A stretch of DNA of 64,000 bases from Bacillota bacterium (GTDB lineage Bacteria > Bacillota > Clostridia > Christensenellales > SZUA-584), in contig JAEWTW010000057.1 of assembly GCA_023397655.1 (NCBI GenBank), forward strand, positions 62,001 to 126,000. Reading direction: 5' to 3'. Position numbers and translations under genes: made by a program. This document shows, piece by piece, positions 1-8,831 of this stretch (position 1 is its first letter; each line of letters begins with the position of its first letter). The notes below the pieces were generated by a model. It was not told the origin of the DNA, searched no databases, and worked only from the letters and a program-made list of their open reading frames with translations.

Positions 1-735
1 GATGGCGTACTCTTCAGTGATATATTCGGTTTCAAGAATCTTCAGACCGGCGTTCTGCTCAACGAAAACCTTGGCAGGCTCGCTGTCGATAACAACCGCG
101 TTGATCTTGCCCTGCACCAGCGCCTGCACCGCGTCAGCACCCTTGTTGTAACGCTCGATCTGAGCTTTGCCGGTATCAACAAGATCCCAAGTGATATAGA
201 GGTCGCCTGTGGTGGAGAGCTGGACACCGATGGTCTTGCCTTCCAGATTATCAGCCGAGGCGATGTCCGAATCCTCGGGAACGATGATGACCTGTTTGCC
301 GGTTGCATAAGATGTGGTGAAGTTCACGGCCTGTTTGCGCTCGTCTGTCACCGTCATGCCGGCCATACCCATGTCCACCTTGCCGCTCTGAACAGCGGAG
401 ATGATCGAATCGAATTCCATGTCTTCGATTTTCAGCGTCATGCCCAGCTTCTCAGCGATCAGTCCTGCGACCTCAGCGTCAATACCGATTATGTTCTCAC
501 CTTCGTAGAACTCGTACGGCGGGAACTGCGCGTTGGTGGCCATAACAAGCTCTTCTGCTGCCGGTTCTTCAACAACGGGCTCTTCAGCAACGGGAGCTTC
601 CGTTGCCGCCGGTTCTTCGGTAGCTGGGGCTTCTGTCACAGCGGATTCCTCCGGAGCCTTTTGTCCGCAAGCACCAAATGCAAAGACCACGCCCAAAACG
701 AGCACGAGGGCGATGATGATTCTCAGTGTTTTCAT
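1..735 (-). CDS. Amino-acid ABC transporter substrate-binding lipoprotein (partial)
   Basis: The frame starts at ATG 735 behind GGAGG and runs off the window edge, so about 245 codons are present and the C-terminus is missing. The N-terminus is a lipoprotein signal (MKTLR, a hydrophobic core, FGAC with Cys23), followed by an acidic Ala/Glu/Pro/Thr linker of about 35 residues that holds the domain off the membrane. Then comes a type II periplasmic-binding fold of the polar amino acid family (VMATNAQFPPYEF, AVQSGKVDMGMAGMT). Proteins of this family capture an amino acid outside the cell and pass it to a permease. The permease and ATPase would be expected further left, outside the window. Ligand identity cannot be read. 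An ArgR-like site overlaps its promoter, which would fit a basic or sulphur amino acid. Confidence 0.9.
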   Translation of the reverse strand, partial: MKTLRIIIALVLVLGVVFAFGACGQKAPEESAVTEAPATEEPAATEAPVAEEPVVEEPAAEELVMATNAQFPPYEFYEGENIIGIDAEVAGLIAEKLGMTLKIEDMEFDSIISAVQSGKVDMGMAGMTVTDERKQAVNFTTSYATGKQVIIVPEDSDIASADNLEGKTIGVQLSTTGDLYITWDLVDTGKAQIERYNKGADAVQALVQGKINAVVIDSEPAKVFVEQNAGLKILETEYITEEYAI

Positions 736-768
736 TCTTCATATTCCTCCATAAGATTTTCTTGCCCT

Positions 769-807
769 ATTATAATATACGATGAATAAATATGCAATAT
801 CTATTCA
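769..807 (-). promoter_or_regulatory. Promoter of the binding-protein gene with ArgR-box-like inverted repeat
   Basis: On the minus strand a TATAAT -10 (774-769) and a TTGCAT -35 (797-792) are separated by 17 bp and lie about 30 nt before the ATG at 735. The arms ATGAATA and TATTCAT (about 782-808) form an inverted repeat over the -35. TGAATAAATATGCA (783-796) matches the ArgR box pattern TGAATWWWWATTCA at 13 of 14 positions, and 794-807 matches at 11 of 14. Promoter visible; ArgR control inferred. Confidence 0.5.
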
Positions 808-853
808 TTAAAAGTTATTAGTATGCATTAATGTTTTTGTATTGCCGGTTTTA

Positions 854-1255
854 TCACGGATTAAGCTGTTCAAAAAGCGCCCGCGTGGCGTCCTCGGACT
901 CCGCAGACAGGTAGTAGACCTCGCCGCCGCGGCTGAAACGGATGAACACCGGCGCTTCCAGATCGACATATAGGCGCGCTTTCGTGCCGCCCGCCAGCGT
1001 GTACTGCCCCTTTTGCATGGAGCCGATACCCGCACCGTTATCCTTGTTTTCAATCTGCGGCACGTCCGTCGTCAGCTCAAGGTTCTCGATTTCACTGAGC
1101 GGTACGGTGACGCCGAACGAACAGGAGATGACGAGCGCATCGTCCTCCACGGCAAACTGCGCGTCCTTGCTGTCCGTTGTCATCATCAGCGCCACCACCA
1201 CGGCAACTACCGCCACGATGATGCCTGCTGCAATGTAAGCCCACTTGTTCTTCAT
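854..1255 (-). CDS. Membrane-anchored bacterial PH-like domain protein
   Basis: 133 residues. The start at 1255 is chosen because ATG follows CAGGAGGGCAAT; an upstream in-frame ATG at 1393 would add 46 residues of non-coding character. Residues about 5-27 form one transmembrane helix (AYIAAGIIVAVVAVVVALMM). The rest is a beta-rich domain with the pattern FAVEDDALVISCSFGVTVPLSEI, then a basic ARLYVDLEAPVFIRF strand and a C-terminal helix (ATRALFEQLNP). This resembles the small bacterial PH-like family (bPH type) found at the membrane of Gram-positive bacteria, whose role is mostly unknown. It lies 59 bp downstream of the next gene on the same strand. Confidence 0.6.
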   Translation of the reverse strand: MKNKWAYIAAGIIVAVVAVVVALMMTTDSKDAQFAVEDDALVISCSFGVTVPLSEIENLELTTDVPQIENKDNGAGIGSMQKGQYTLAGGTKARLYVDLEAPVFIRFSRGGEVYYLSAESEDATRALFEQLNP

Positions 1256-1314
1256 ATTGCCCTCCTGAAAGTAAATCGTATTTATAATCTCAATTTGCGG
1301 TTGTTTGCTGAAAC

Positions 1315-1905
1315 TTATAGCTTTGTCTGCTGCTTGGTTCTGAGCAGTTTCTCCTTGTTCGGGCGGGTGTCGTCCAGCAAGAAATCCGCCCACTCAAGCT
1401 CCATCCTATCGGTGTTGTCCTGCCAGTACAGCAGGCGCTCACGGTATTGGGCGATACGCTCGCTGACCGGGGCAGCGAAGTGATCCTTCCCATGGCTCAG
1501 CACCATGGCCGTCAGCTCATAGAACGGCAGCCCCAGCGCGTGCGTTTCCACATGCACGGTTGCCCCGGCGTGACCGATGGCGTGGCATAAGGCGCCGTAA
1601 ACGCTGTCCCCGATGCTTTTGGCGGCGGCGTGCGCATCCAGTATGGCCCGTTTCGCTGCGGGCATTTTGATGTGCCCCCGCGCCCATGCTTCGGACATCT
1701 TCAGGCAGGTGGCAGGGCGTCGCTCGTCGGGGTATTTCGTTTCAAGCTGCCGCAGAGGATTCTTCGCGCAGTCCAGCGCCCACATCACGAGCGTACGGTG
1801 GTTTTGCATCTGAATCAAGTCGGCCAGCTGCTGCAGACACCGGCTGTCGCGGGAAAACAGAATACGGTTCTTCCTGTTCAGTTTCATTTCCACATCCTCA
1901 AACAT
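1315..1905 (-). CDS. Imm-5-like putative immunity protein
   Basis: 196 residues, start ATG 1905 with AGAGGTG upstream (ATG 1887 is an alternative). The core has the features of the Firmicute family annotated as putative immunity protein (Imm-5-like): a TLVMWALDCAKNPL segment, a YPDERRPATCLKMSEAWARG segment, and alanine/histidine-rich helices (AILDAHAAAKS, ALCHAIGHAGATVHVETHALG). Such proteins are predicted immunity factors of polymorphic toxins. No toxin gene lies beside it, so it is an orphan here, about 10 kb from the toxin array. The family call is by recalled pattern; the function is inferred. Confidence 0.6.
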   Translation of the reverse strand: MFEDVEMKLNRKNRILFSRDSRCLQQLADLIQMQNHRTLVMWALDCAKNPLRQLETKYPDERRPATCLKMSEAWARGHIKMPAAKRAILDAHAAAKSIGDSVYGALCHAIGHAGATVHVETHALGLPFYELTAMVLSHGKDHFAAPVSERIAQYRERLLYWQDNTDRMELEWADFLLDDTRPNKEKLLRTKQQTKL

Positions 1906-2122
1906 CAGCGCACCTCTGCCGAAATTATACCTTTTCTTGCCCGCTGCCGCAACAATTCCCAGGCGTTATGACTCATATATATGTTCAGGTATGGAACAAA
2001 ACACCCGCAAAAGGAGTCAGGAGAAGTGGCAGAGAATGTATACAGAACGGACTGAAATGTGCCGATAAACTCTATTGACGGAAGCGCGGCTTCCGGCGAC
2101 ACACGCATCAGGAGACGGCTTT

Positions 2123-3412
2123 ATGGATGAAAAGGTGAACACGTTATATCAGTTGGGCGTAAGCCTGTATGAGGCGCAGGAATATGAGCCCGCGGCTTTG
2201 TGTTTTAAAGAAGCGGCGGAGCTGTTCCATCCCGCGGCGCAATACTGGTACGCGCGCTGCCTCGAGTGGGGGCTGGGCGTGACGGCAGATGCAGACGACG
2301 CGTTTGCATGGTATGAGCGGGCGGCGCAGCTGGGTAACCCGCAGGCGCAGTGCCGTTTGGGCGACGCCAGCCGGGACGGCGAGCGCGGCGAGCCGGACGT
2401 GAAAGCGGCATTCGGCTGGTATCTGCAGGCGGCGGAGCAGGGGTATGCCCCGGCAATGGAATACGCGGGGACCGGCCTGTTTTTCGGCATCGGCACAGAC
2501 AAGGATATGGCGCAGGCGGTAAGGTGGTACGAAAAAGCGGCTGAAGCGGGCGACGCTCGGGCGCAGTACAATCTCGCGCTATGCTTCAAATACGGAGACG
2601 GCACGGACAAGGACGACAAAGCTGCGTTCGCGTGGGCCAGGAAGGCATCAGAGCAGGCGTATCCGGACGCGCTCAACGAGCTGGGGTTGATGTATTATTA
2701 TGGAGCCGGCACGGACCAGGACATAACCGAAGCGGCGGAGTTCTTCCGGCTGTCGGCGATGGGCGGCCATGCGGCAGGCCAGAACAACTACGGCCAGCGT
2801 CTGTATTTCGGGCAGGGCGTGAAGCAGGATATGGAAGCGGCGGCGGACTGGCTGGAGAAGTCCGCTCTGCAGGGGTATGCGGATGCGCAGGTAAACCTCG
2901 GCATGTGCTATTACCACGGTAATGGGCGTGCGCAGGACGGCGCGAAGGCGCTTTACTGGATTGAGTTGGCGGTGGATCAGGGCAGTCCGGCAGGCATCAA
3001 CGCGCTGGCGCTGCTTTACTTTAACGGCGTCGGTGTACAGCAGGACTACGGACAGGCCGCCTCGCTGTCTCAGCTGGCCGCGCACAAGGGCAACCCAGAA
3101 GCGATGCACCGCCTCGGCGTCTGCTACGCCAACGGACTGGGCGTGGAGGCGGATCAGGTGGCGGCATACAGATGGTTTGAAGCTGCCGCCGCAAAAGGGC
3201 ACGCACTGTCAATGACGGTAGCGGGCAGCATGCTGCTGGACGGCACCGGCACAGACAAGGACGAAGAGGCGGGCGCGGCGTGGCTGAAGCAAGCCGCGGA
3301 CAGCGGCGAAAAAGGCGGCATGGCGCGGCTGGCGGACTGCTTGGAGCAGGGCATCGGCGTCGAAAAGGATGCGGAAGCGGCAGCGGTGTGGCGCGCGAAG
3401 GCGTCGGAATAA
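2123..3412 (+). CDS. Sel1-like repeat protein
   Basis: 429 residues. ATG 2123 is preceded by CAGGAG with good spacing; the more upstream start (2075) lacks one. Almost the whole protein is made of about 11 tandem 36-residue Sel1/TPR-like repeats, recognised by A-x-x-x-Y-G-x-G-x-x-x-D-x-x-A-A-x-x-W-(Y/F)-x-x-A-A-x-x-G. There is no signal peptide or membrane segment, so it is probably a cytoplasmic scaffold. Sel1 repeats mediate protein-protein contacts in signalling and secretion complexes; no partner can be named. A weak hairpin terminator follows. Divergent from the Imm-5-like gene across a 217-bp gap in which I see no clear site. Confidence 0.9.
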   Translation: MDEKVNTLYQLGVSLYEAQEYEPAALCFKEAAELFHPAAQYWYARCLEWGLGVTADADDAFAWYERAAQLGNPQAQCRLGDASRDGERGEPDVKAAFGWYLQAAEQGYAPAMEYAGTGLFFGIGTDKDMAQAVRWYEKAAEAGDARAQYNLALCFKYGDGTDKDDKAAFAWARKASEQAYPDALNELGLMYYYGAGTDQDITEAAEFFRLSAMGGHAAGQNNYGQRLYFGQGVKQDMEAAADWLEKSALQGYADAQVNLGMCYYHGNGRAQDGAKALYWIELAVDQGSPAGINALALLYFNGVGVQQDYGQAASLSQLAAHKGNPEAMHRLGVCYANGLGVEADQVAAYRWFEAAAAKGHALSMTVAGSMLLDGTGTDKDEEAGAAWLKQAADSGEKGGMARLADCLEQGIGVEKDAEAAAVWRAKASE

Positions 3413-3427
3413 GGATATAGGCAGTTT

Positions 3428-3452
3428 AACCGTTCCGGATGGGGCGGTTTTT
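3428..3452 (+). terminator. Weak intrinsic terminator after the Sel1 gene
   Basis: AACCG and CGGTT arms around a 10-nt loop followed by TTT, 15 bp after the Sel1 stop codon. Confidence 0.4.
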
Positions 3453-3545
3453 AATGGAAGACAAGGGAATACAGATAATGATGCAGAAATATTAAACATA
3501 AACATCAGCGGAGTCCATGCGCAACTTATGCAACATGGAGGACTT

Positions 3546-3965
3546 ATGATCAAACATGAGTATGATAAAAAATCCGTCTGGAATATGGGCGAAATCAGAC
3601 GGCGTGGCCGAAATGGCGCTCTGATTTTCATTAAAAGAATGATTCTTGGACTGATACGTAAAAAGAGTTATGTGTTGACTTGTGATAAAGAAGTTATCTA
3701 TCACCAGCATAGATTGTCTCTTTTAAAGCATAATTCCCCCAGTTTTGCGGTCTATTATATCCGAATTTTACAGTCGCTGGACCAACGGATGGATAACGGG
3801 TATGTCATTCACGGGGAAATTGATACAGAGTTTTTATATGACGATCATGAGTCTATTTATGGAAGGAATATTGTCAATCGCATTGTGATCCCGCCTTGCT
3901 TTGTCGATATGAATGGAATAGGTCAGGCGCTAAAAAGCTTGTGCATAAATAGTAGTAAAACTTGA
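3546..3965 (+). CDS. Hypothetical protein, 139 aa
   Basis: The start at 3546 is set by a perfect GGAGG five bases before the ATG; the longer open frame from 3369 overlaps the Sel1 gene. I do not recognise the family. The N-terminal part is basic (Lys/Arg-rich, IRRRGRNGALIFIKRMILGLIRKK) and the C-terminal half is mixed alpha/beta. Codon use is much more AT-rich than in the Sel1 and peptidase genes on either side, suggesting recent acquisition. Confidence 0.55.
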   Translation: MIKHEYDKKSVWNMGEIRRRGRNGALIFIKRMILGLIRKKSYVLTCDKEVIYHQHRLSLLKHNSPSFAVYYIRILQSLDQRMDNGYVIHGEIDTEFLYDDHESIYGRNIVNRIVIPPCFVDMNGIGQALKSLCINSSKT

Positions 3966-3988
3966 ACAGGCCATAAAGGAGATCAAAA

Positions 3989-5164
3989 ATGGATCAAAGG
4001 GAGTACCGCGAGCGGATGGAGCGCCTGCAAAGCGCGGTGAAGCAGAGCGGCGCGGACGTGTATGTGGTGACGGGGCAGGAGAGCATCTACTACCTGACGG
4101 GCGCGTCGTACAAGCCGATGGAGCGGCCGTTCTTCATACTGGTGTGGCCGGAGCGTGCGGCGCTGCTTGTGCCCAAGCTGGAGCAGGCGCACATGAGCAA
4201 GGCCAAGGGCTTCGAGGAGGTGGAGGCGTACTGGGAATATCCGTCCCGCAAGGGCGAGGGATACATGGATAAGCTGACTGCGCTGCTGGCGGACGCGAGG
4301 ACGGTGGGCGTCGAGCCGTCGTGCCGCGCCGAGATCGCGGAGCACCTTGCGGTCAAAACGGTGCGCGTGCTGCCGCTGGTGGAAACGCTGCGGATGGTCA
4401 AGTCTCCCTCAGAGGTAGCAGCGGTAAGAGAGGCAGCAAAGCTGGCCGATGAGGGCATCGGCATGATGCGTGCCGCAGCCTACACCGGCGTCACGCCGCT
4501 GGAGGAGTTTTCCGTCGCGCGCAAGCTGCAGACCAAGGTCATCATGACGGGCGAATACGAGCCGCTGGAGAGCGAATTTCTCACGGCGTTCTGGCCTGCG
4601 CCTCACAGCGCGCAGCCGCACGGCATACCGCCGCTGGGTGCGCGCCTTTCCAAGGGTCCCGCGCAGATGATGTGCTTCCTGCGCGTGAACGGCTATGCGG
4701 CGGAGTGCGAGCGTACGGTGTTCGCCTGCTCGCCGACCAAGGACGAGACGGAGCTGTTTGCGCACATGCTGGCGGCACGGGAGGCGGCGTTTGCCGCGGT
4801 GCGCCCCGGCGCTCGCGCGGAGGACGCGGACTTGGCGGCGCGGGAATACTTCGCGAAGCATGGGCTGGAACAGTACATGCTGCACCGTGCGGGGCACGGC
4901 ATCGGCATGGGCAACCACGAGGGGCCGTGGCTCAGCGAAGGGTCTGAACACGTCCTGGCTGAAAACATGATCGTGAGCATCGAGCCGGGGCTGTACGTGC
5001 CGGATGTCGGCGGCTTCCGTCATTCGGACACCGTGCTGGTGACGAAGGACGGTTACGAGCGGTTGACCACACATCCTACAGCGCTGGCGGACGTGATGAT
5101 ACGCGGCACTAAGATCGGCAAGCGGCTCAAGGGTGCGCTGGTGAAGCGGATGGCGAGGGTATAG
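3989..5164 (+). CDS. M24-family (Xaa-Pro peptidase/creatinase-like) protein
   Basis: 391 residues, ATG after AAAGGAGATCAAAA. Residues 1-130 form a creatinase-type N-terminal domain (YVVTGQESIYYLTG). Residues about 140-385 form the pita-bread M24 domain, with HRAGHGIGMGNHEGP, IVSIEPGLYVP and GGFRHSDTVLVT. Classical M24 aminopeptidases bind two metals with Asp, Asp, His, Glu, Glu. Here the two Asp positions appear changed (the usual DxG strand reads MMCFLRV, and GYxxDxTRT reads GYAAECERT), and the last Glu reads Ser in FRHSDT. Metal binding is therefore doubtful, and it may be a non-metal pita-bread enzyme. Its last 48 bp are repeated after the next gene. Confidence 0.8.
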   Translation: MDQREYRERMERLQSAVKQSGADVYVVTGQESIYYLTGASYKPMERPFFILVWPERAALLVPKLEQAHMSKAKGFEEVEAYWEYPSRKGEGYMDKLTALLADARTVGVEPSCRAEIAEHLAVKTVRVLPLVETLRMVKSPSEVAAVREAAKLADEGIGMMRAAAYTGVTPLEEFSVARKLQTKVIMTGEYEPLESEFLTAFWPAPHSAQPHGIPPLGARLSKGPAQMMCFLRVNGYAAECERTVFACSPTKDETELFAHMLAAREAAFAAVRPGARAEDADLAAREYFAKHGLEQYMLHRAGHGIGMGNHEGPWLSEGSEHVLAENMIVSIEPGLYVPDVGGFRHSDTVLVTKDGYERLTTHPTALADVMIRGTKIGKRLKGALVKRMARV

Positions 5165-5283
5165 AAGCTGTTACGCAAGACGCAATGGAAGTTACCTGTG
5201 CGTCCTGGTATTCTATTCCTCAGATGTTTGTGGTATGTTATATATAAGGCATATACATTTTGTAAGATAAAGGGAGGGTATTC

Positions 5284-6003
5284 ATGCGAGACCGGGCACA
5301 GATCAAGGAGCTGGCTAAATTCCAGTTCAGACAGCGGTATGGAATGTCGGTCGGGGCGGCTTTTCTATTTGGGCTTTTAGCAGAAAGTGTGGGGTATTAT
5401 AATAACTCTGGGTTTCGATACAACATTGAATTTGAACCATGGATGATAACCCTGATAGGTATTCTATTGGTTTTTATTTCGATAATGTTTGTTGTGTATA
5501 TTTTGGTCGGCGCGCCATTACAGGTGGGGTATGCGCACTTCTGCCGCTGTATTTACAACAACTGGTCAACGAGTGTCGGCGATATGTTCAAACGCACTTT
5601 CGCGGATTATGGACGGCATCTGGGCGGTATGCTCTGGAGGGATCTGTTCATCTGGCTGTGGTCGCTGCTGTTCATTATTCCCGGCATCGTTAAGTCGTAC
5701 GCGTATTTTGCCGCCCCTTATATACTGGCGGAGTTCCCCGTGGTCCGCGCCACAGATGCCATCAAGATATCCATGCGCATGACGAACGGCTACAAGGGGG
5801 AACTTTTCGTCCTCGATCTCAGCTTTATCGGATGGAACCTTTTATCCGCGCTGACATTGGGGCTGCTGGGCCTGCTCTATGTCAATCCATACTATCATAC
5901 CAGCCGGGCGGGCTTTTACGAGGAACTCAAGATGAACGCGCTCAATACCGGCGCGGTGAGCTATTATGAGCTGGTGGGATATCCGCAGCAGGCAAGCGGC
6001 TGA
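5284..6003 (+). CDS. DUF975 family membrane protein
   Basis: 239 residues, ATG after GGGAGGGTATTC. It begins with the basic amphipathic stretch typical of DUF975 (RDRAQIKELAKFQFRQRY). It then has about four hydrophobic segments, with the family motif FGDMFKRT-like (VGDMFKRTFADYG) and a YSYAFAPYILAE-type segment (KSYAYFAAPYILAEFP). The function of DUF975 proteins is unknown. The last codons and stop (ASG*) lie inside a second copy of the M24 gene's 3' end read in another frame, so the present C-terminus was set by that junction. Confidence 0.8.
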   Translation: MRDRAQIKELAKFQFRQRYGMSVGAAFLFGLLAESVGYYNNSGFRYNIEFEPWMITLIGILLVFISIMFVVYILVGAPLQVGYAHFCRCIYNNWSTSVGDMFKRTFADYGRHLGGMLWRDLFIWLWSLLFIIPGIVKSYAYFAAPYILAEFPVVRATDAIKISMRMTNGYKGELFVLDLSFIGWNLLSALTLGLLGLLYVNPYYHTSRAGFYEELKMNALNTGAVSYYELVGYPQQASG

Positions 6004-6038
6004 AGGGTGCGCTGGTGAAGCGGATGGCGCGGGTGTGA
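5991..6038 (+). repeat. Second copy of the M24 gene 3' end
   Basis: 48 bp matching 5117-5164 at 43 positions. In the first copy it encodes the end of the M24 protein (GKRLKGALVKRMARV). In this copy it is read in another frame as the end of DUF975 and then as non-coding DNA. The two copies flank DUF975 as direct repeats. Confidence 0.85.
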
Positions 6039-6106
6039 TGGGTGAGGAATACCATCACACAGTATACGCCGGATAGATCAATAGCTGCCTTGTTGACATT
6101 ATCTTC

Positions 6107-6125
6107 TTGCCCGGCTTTGGCAAGA
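6107..6125. other. Hairpin upstream of the L,D-transpeptidase gene
   Basis: CTTGCC and GGCAAG arms around a 7-nt loop, in the 192-bp gap before the transpeptidase. It is followed by AATAATTT rather than a clean T tract, so it may be a weak terminator for the preceding genes. Confidence 0.3.
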
Positions 6126-6195
6126 ATAATTTACTGGTGATTCTAACCACCCATCCCTGTATAGTTAAGCGAACTATCAGTGAAAGGATTTTATA

Positions 6196-7302
6196 ATGGC
6201 GAACAGGAATGGAACAAGAATAAAGAAGATGGTCCATTTGGGCCTACTGGCTTTGCTATTGATCTCAATATTTATCCCCACGAACGTCTTTGCGGGGGAT
6301 GAGCTGAAAAATACCGACCCGGAAAAATACTACATCGTGTTAGATCTCAATAACCAATATATCACTGTATATGAGAAGGATCAGAACGGAGAGTATGAAA
6401 AGATTGTCCGGCGGTTTCTTTGCTCCAGCGGACAATCCGGTACGGGCAAAGTCGATCCAGTGACAGGTGAAAAGGATATTGGTATGCCGACTCCGACCGG
6501 AATTTGGCGGATGGGCGGGCGCGAAAGGTTTGGAAAGTTTGCTGATTTTGGCGGTGTGTATGGCCGCTACTGGACGCAGATTGTTGGAGATAATTACTTC
6601 CATTCCATTATGTTTGGTAAGCGTGACGTCAATACAATGGAAAGAACCGCGTTTAACAATATGGGATCGAAACAGTCACACGGTTGTGTGCGCCTGTATG
6701 TCGAGGATGCGAAATGGCTGTATTATTATGCCTGCCCCGGCACGTTAATTGAAGTCACGAACAGGGTTAAAGTGACCAGTGAAACAAAGGCCATCAACAG
6801 AACGCTCAAAATATCAGGGTTCAAAGAATATAACGCATTTCAGAAAAACATATTTGATATGCCTGAATTACCCAATAAGAAGGCATGGGTTGTTGTTGAT
6901 AAAGCGGCTGTCAAAAGAGGCTCGGCTTCCAAATTCGGTACTGTAACAACCTTAAAAAAAGATGATGAAGTCGAAGTGCTGATCGAAAGCGACCCCTGGG
7001 TGAAGGTCAAGGCGAAAGGTAAGGAAGGGTATATCAAGCTTGCGCATATTACATACGAACAGGGCGTCATCCACTCCAAAGAGGATGCCGATATAGTATC
7101 GCCAGAAACAAAATGGCTGCTTGATAAAGCGCTTGAAAAAGGTGATAAAGAAGTTGACCATCGGATTTTAAAAGTGCCTTTTGACTCATCGGTTAAGGTG
7201 CTTGAGGTATCCGGTGAGTGGACAAAAATTGATTATTTCGGCCATGAGGGTTGGCTCAGGAGCAAATCCCTCAAGAAGGGCTGGGGAACGATCAGAGAAT
7301 AA
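6196..7302 (+). CDS. Exported L,D-transpeptidase (YkuD) with C-terminal SH3-like domains
   Basis: 368 residues, start after AAAGGAT. A signal peptide covers residues 1-33 (LALLLISIFIPTNVFA). Residues about 45-190 are a YkuD domain with the strand YYIVLDLNNQYITVYEK, HSIMFG and the catalytic SHGCVRL motif (Cys near 163). The rest contains an SH3-like segment (KRGSASKFGTVTTLKKDDEVEVL) and a second, more divergent one at the end. YkuD enzymes form 3-3 cross-links or attach proteins in peptidoglycan outside the membrane; SH3 domains usually bind the wall. Motifs complete, so activity is expected. Confidence 0.92.
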   Translation: MANRNGTRIKKMVHLGLLALLLISIFIPTNVFAGDELKNTDPEKYYIVLDLNNQYITVYEKDQNGEYEKIVRRFLCSSGQSGTGKVDPVTGEKDIGMPTPTGIWRMGGRERFGKFADFGGVYGRYWTQIVGDNYFHSIMFGKRDVNTMERTAFNNMGSKQSHGCVRLYVEDAKWLYYYACPGTLIEVTNRVKVTSETKAINRTLKISGFKEYNAFQKNIFDMPELPNKKAWVVVDKAAVKRGSASKFGTVTTLKKDDEVEVLIESDPWVKVKAKGKEGYIKLAHITYEQGVIHSKEDADIVSPETKWLLDKALEKGDKEVDHRILKVPFDSSVKVLEVSGEWTKIDYFGHEGWLRSKSLKKGWGTIRE

Positions 7303-7404
7303 ATATGCCAAGCGGTGCCTGGTATATGTGCTGGGCAACAGATGAAGCTGAGAATTAAAAGCGCTGGAAAGAATCGAAAAGCTTGCATATGCAGGCTCTT
7401 TTGA

Positions 7405-8559
7405 TTATATGGGAATGGAACGGAAAACAGTGGTCCTGACGGATTCCGAAGTGCTGACGAAACGCTGTTTCCCACTGTTTTTGGCTATATAAAGGAATTC
7501 GTCCGTCTGGCGGACCAATTCGTTCAGGGATTCGCCGCAATACTGGCTGACGCCGCCGCTCACTGTCACGCGGGGCTTGGAGATGGCGCCGGATAACGCG
7601 GTCTGTATGCTCTCGGCCAGCGTGAGAGCCTCGTCCAGCCCGGTGCCGGGCAGTATGATGAGGAACTCCTCGCCGCCATAGCGCCCGACAAACCCTTTGT
7701 CTTTCACCATGCTTTTGAACACGGCAGCCACGAGCGAGATCACATCGTCTCCGAACTGGTGGCCATAGGTGTCGTTGATGGATTTAAAGTCGTCAATGTC
7801 CGTCATGATGAGGCTAAGGGAATGACCTTCAGCCTGTGCCCGGCTGATTTCCTGCTTCAGCAAATGAAGAGACGCGGCATGATGATAAAGCCCGGTCATT
7901 GCGTCACGCTGCGTCAAGTCTTCCAGCATACGGTTTTGCTCACGAAGCCTTTTGCGGTTGAGAAATACGGAAGCTCTCGACTTGAGTGCAAGCTGGCTGA
8001 ATATCCAGGCGAAGAGATTGAAGATGGCCGTGTTGACGCGCATTGAAGACAGCATTTCCGGTTTTGCCTCCGCAACCGGCAGCAGCAGCGCAAACGCCGC
8101 ATAGACCGCGCCGTATAACAGCACCAGTGGTACGGGCCTAATATAGAGGAACAGCGACACGGCAAAAACGCCGATCAGGTACACAGGCGTCATGTCTATT
8201 TCAGAGAGCACACCCAGTGCCTGGGCGGCTCCGAAGCAAAGCGCTATCGAAACATATGCATAAAACACTATCTTTGTGAACACACGGTTCAGGCTGCAGA
8301 AATTATTCTTAATGTGGCGTATCAACGGTATGAACACAAGGCTGATCAGTAAAAACGCAACCATGAAGTATATGTGCATGAGGTGTTTTTCAAACAGCAG
8401 GAGAATAAGCTCAATGAAAAACAGCGCAGGCGAAACGATTGAAAGGCGCACGAAATTTTCTTCAAGCATATCCCGCTTAAAATCATTCATAAGGTCGTCG
8501 GGGACACTGTATAGAAATAATTTCTTAGTCTTTGCCGCAAGTAAATTTAATCGTGTCAT
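7405..8559 (-). CDS. Membrane diguanylate cyclase (GGDEF)
   Basis: 384 residues. Start 8559 is preferred (AGAGGAT upstream); ATG 8607 is a longer alternative. The N-terminal ~190 residues contain about six hydrophobic helices in place of a named sensor. Residues about 215-370 are a GGDEF domain with QRDAMTGLYHH, DIDDFKSINDTYGHQFGDDV and the active-site RYGGEEF, so cyclic-di-GMP synthesis is expected. No RxxD inhibitory site is obvious just upstream of GGEEF. Convergent with the transpeptidase gene across 102 bp, where I see no strong hairpin. Confidence 0.92.
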   Translation of the reverse strand: MTRLNLLAAKTKKLFLYSVPDDLMNDFKRDMLEENFVRLSIVSPALFFIELILLLFEKHLMHIYFMVAFLLISLVFIPLIRHIKNNFCSLNRVFTKIVFYAYVSIALCFGAAQALGVLSEIDMTPVYLIGVFAVSLFLYIRPVPLVLLYGAVYAAFALLLPVAEAKPEMLSSMRVNTAIFNLFAWIFSQLALKSRASVFLNRKRLREQNRMLEDLTQRDAMTGLYHHAASLHLLKQEISRAQAEGHSLSLIMTDIDDFKSINDTYGHQFGDDVISLVAAVFKSMVKDKGFVGRYGGEEFLIILPGTGLDEALTLAESIQTALSGAISKPRVTVSGGVSQYCGESLNELVRQTDEFLYIAKNSGKQRFVSTSESVRTTVFRSIPI

Positions 8560-8831
8560 TTGGCGATCCTCTAGAAGCAGGACTATAGAAACAAAGCCTC
8601 TTATCAATATATCGGCGATTCGTTATCAACACTTTATTTTTAGCATTAAAATTTAAGGGAAATGGAAGGGAAAATAAGCGCTTGAAGATAAATAAGAAGA
8701 CAGGTCTGGTATGACTTGAGGACTCATCGGCTTTGGGGCAGGTGTGAAAACGGGAACGAAAAACAACAGCAGCTATGCACCCGGGAATGGATATTATACC
8801 GGCATCGGTTGCAGGAATATATTATGAAACG

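Noticed and set aside
6093..6121. TTGACA at 6093 as promoter of the L,D-transpeptidase
   Set aside because: No acceptable -10 lies 15-19 bp downstream; the sequence there forms a hairpin instead.
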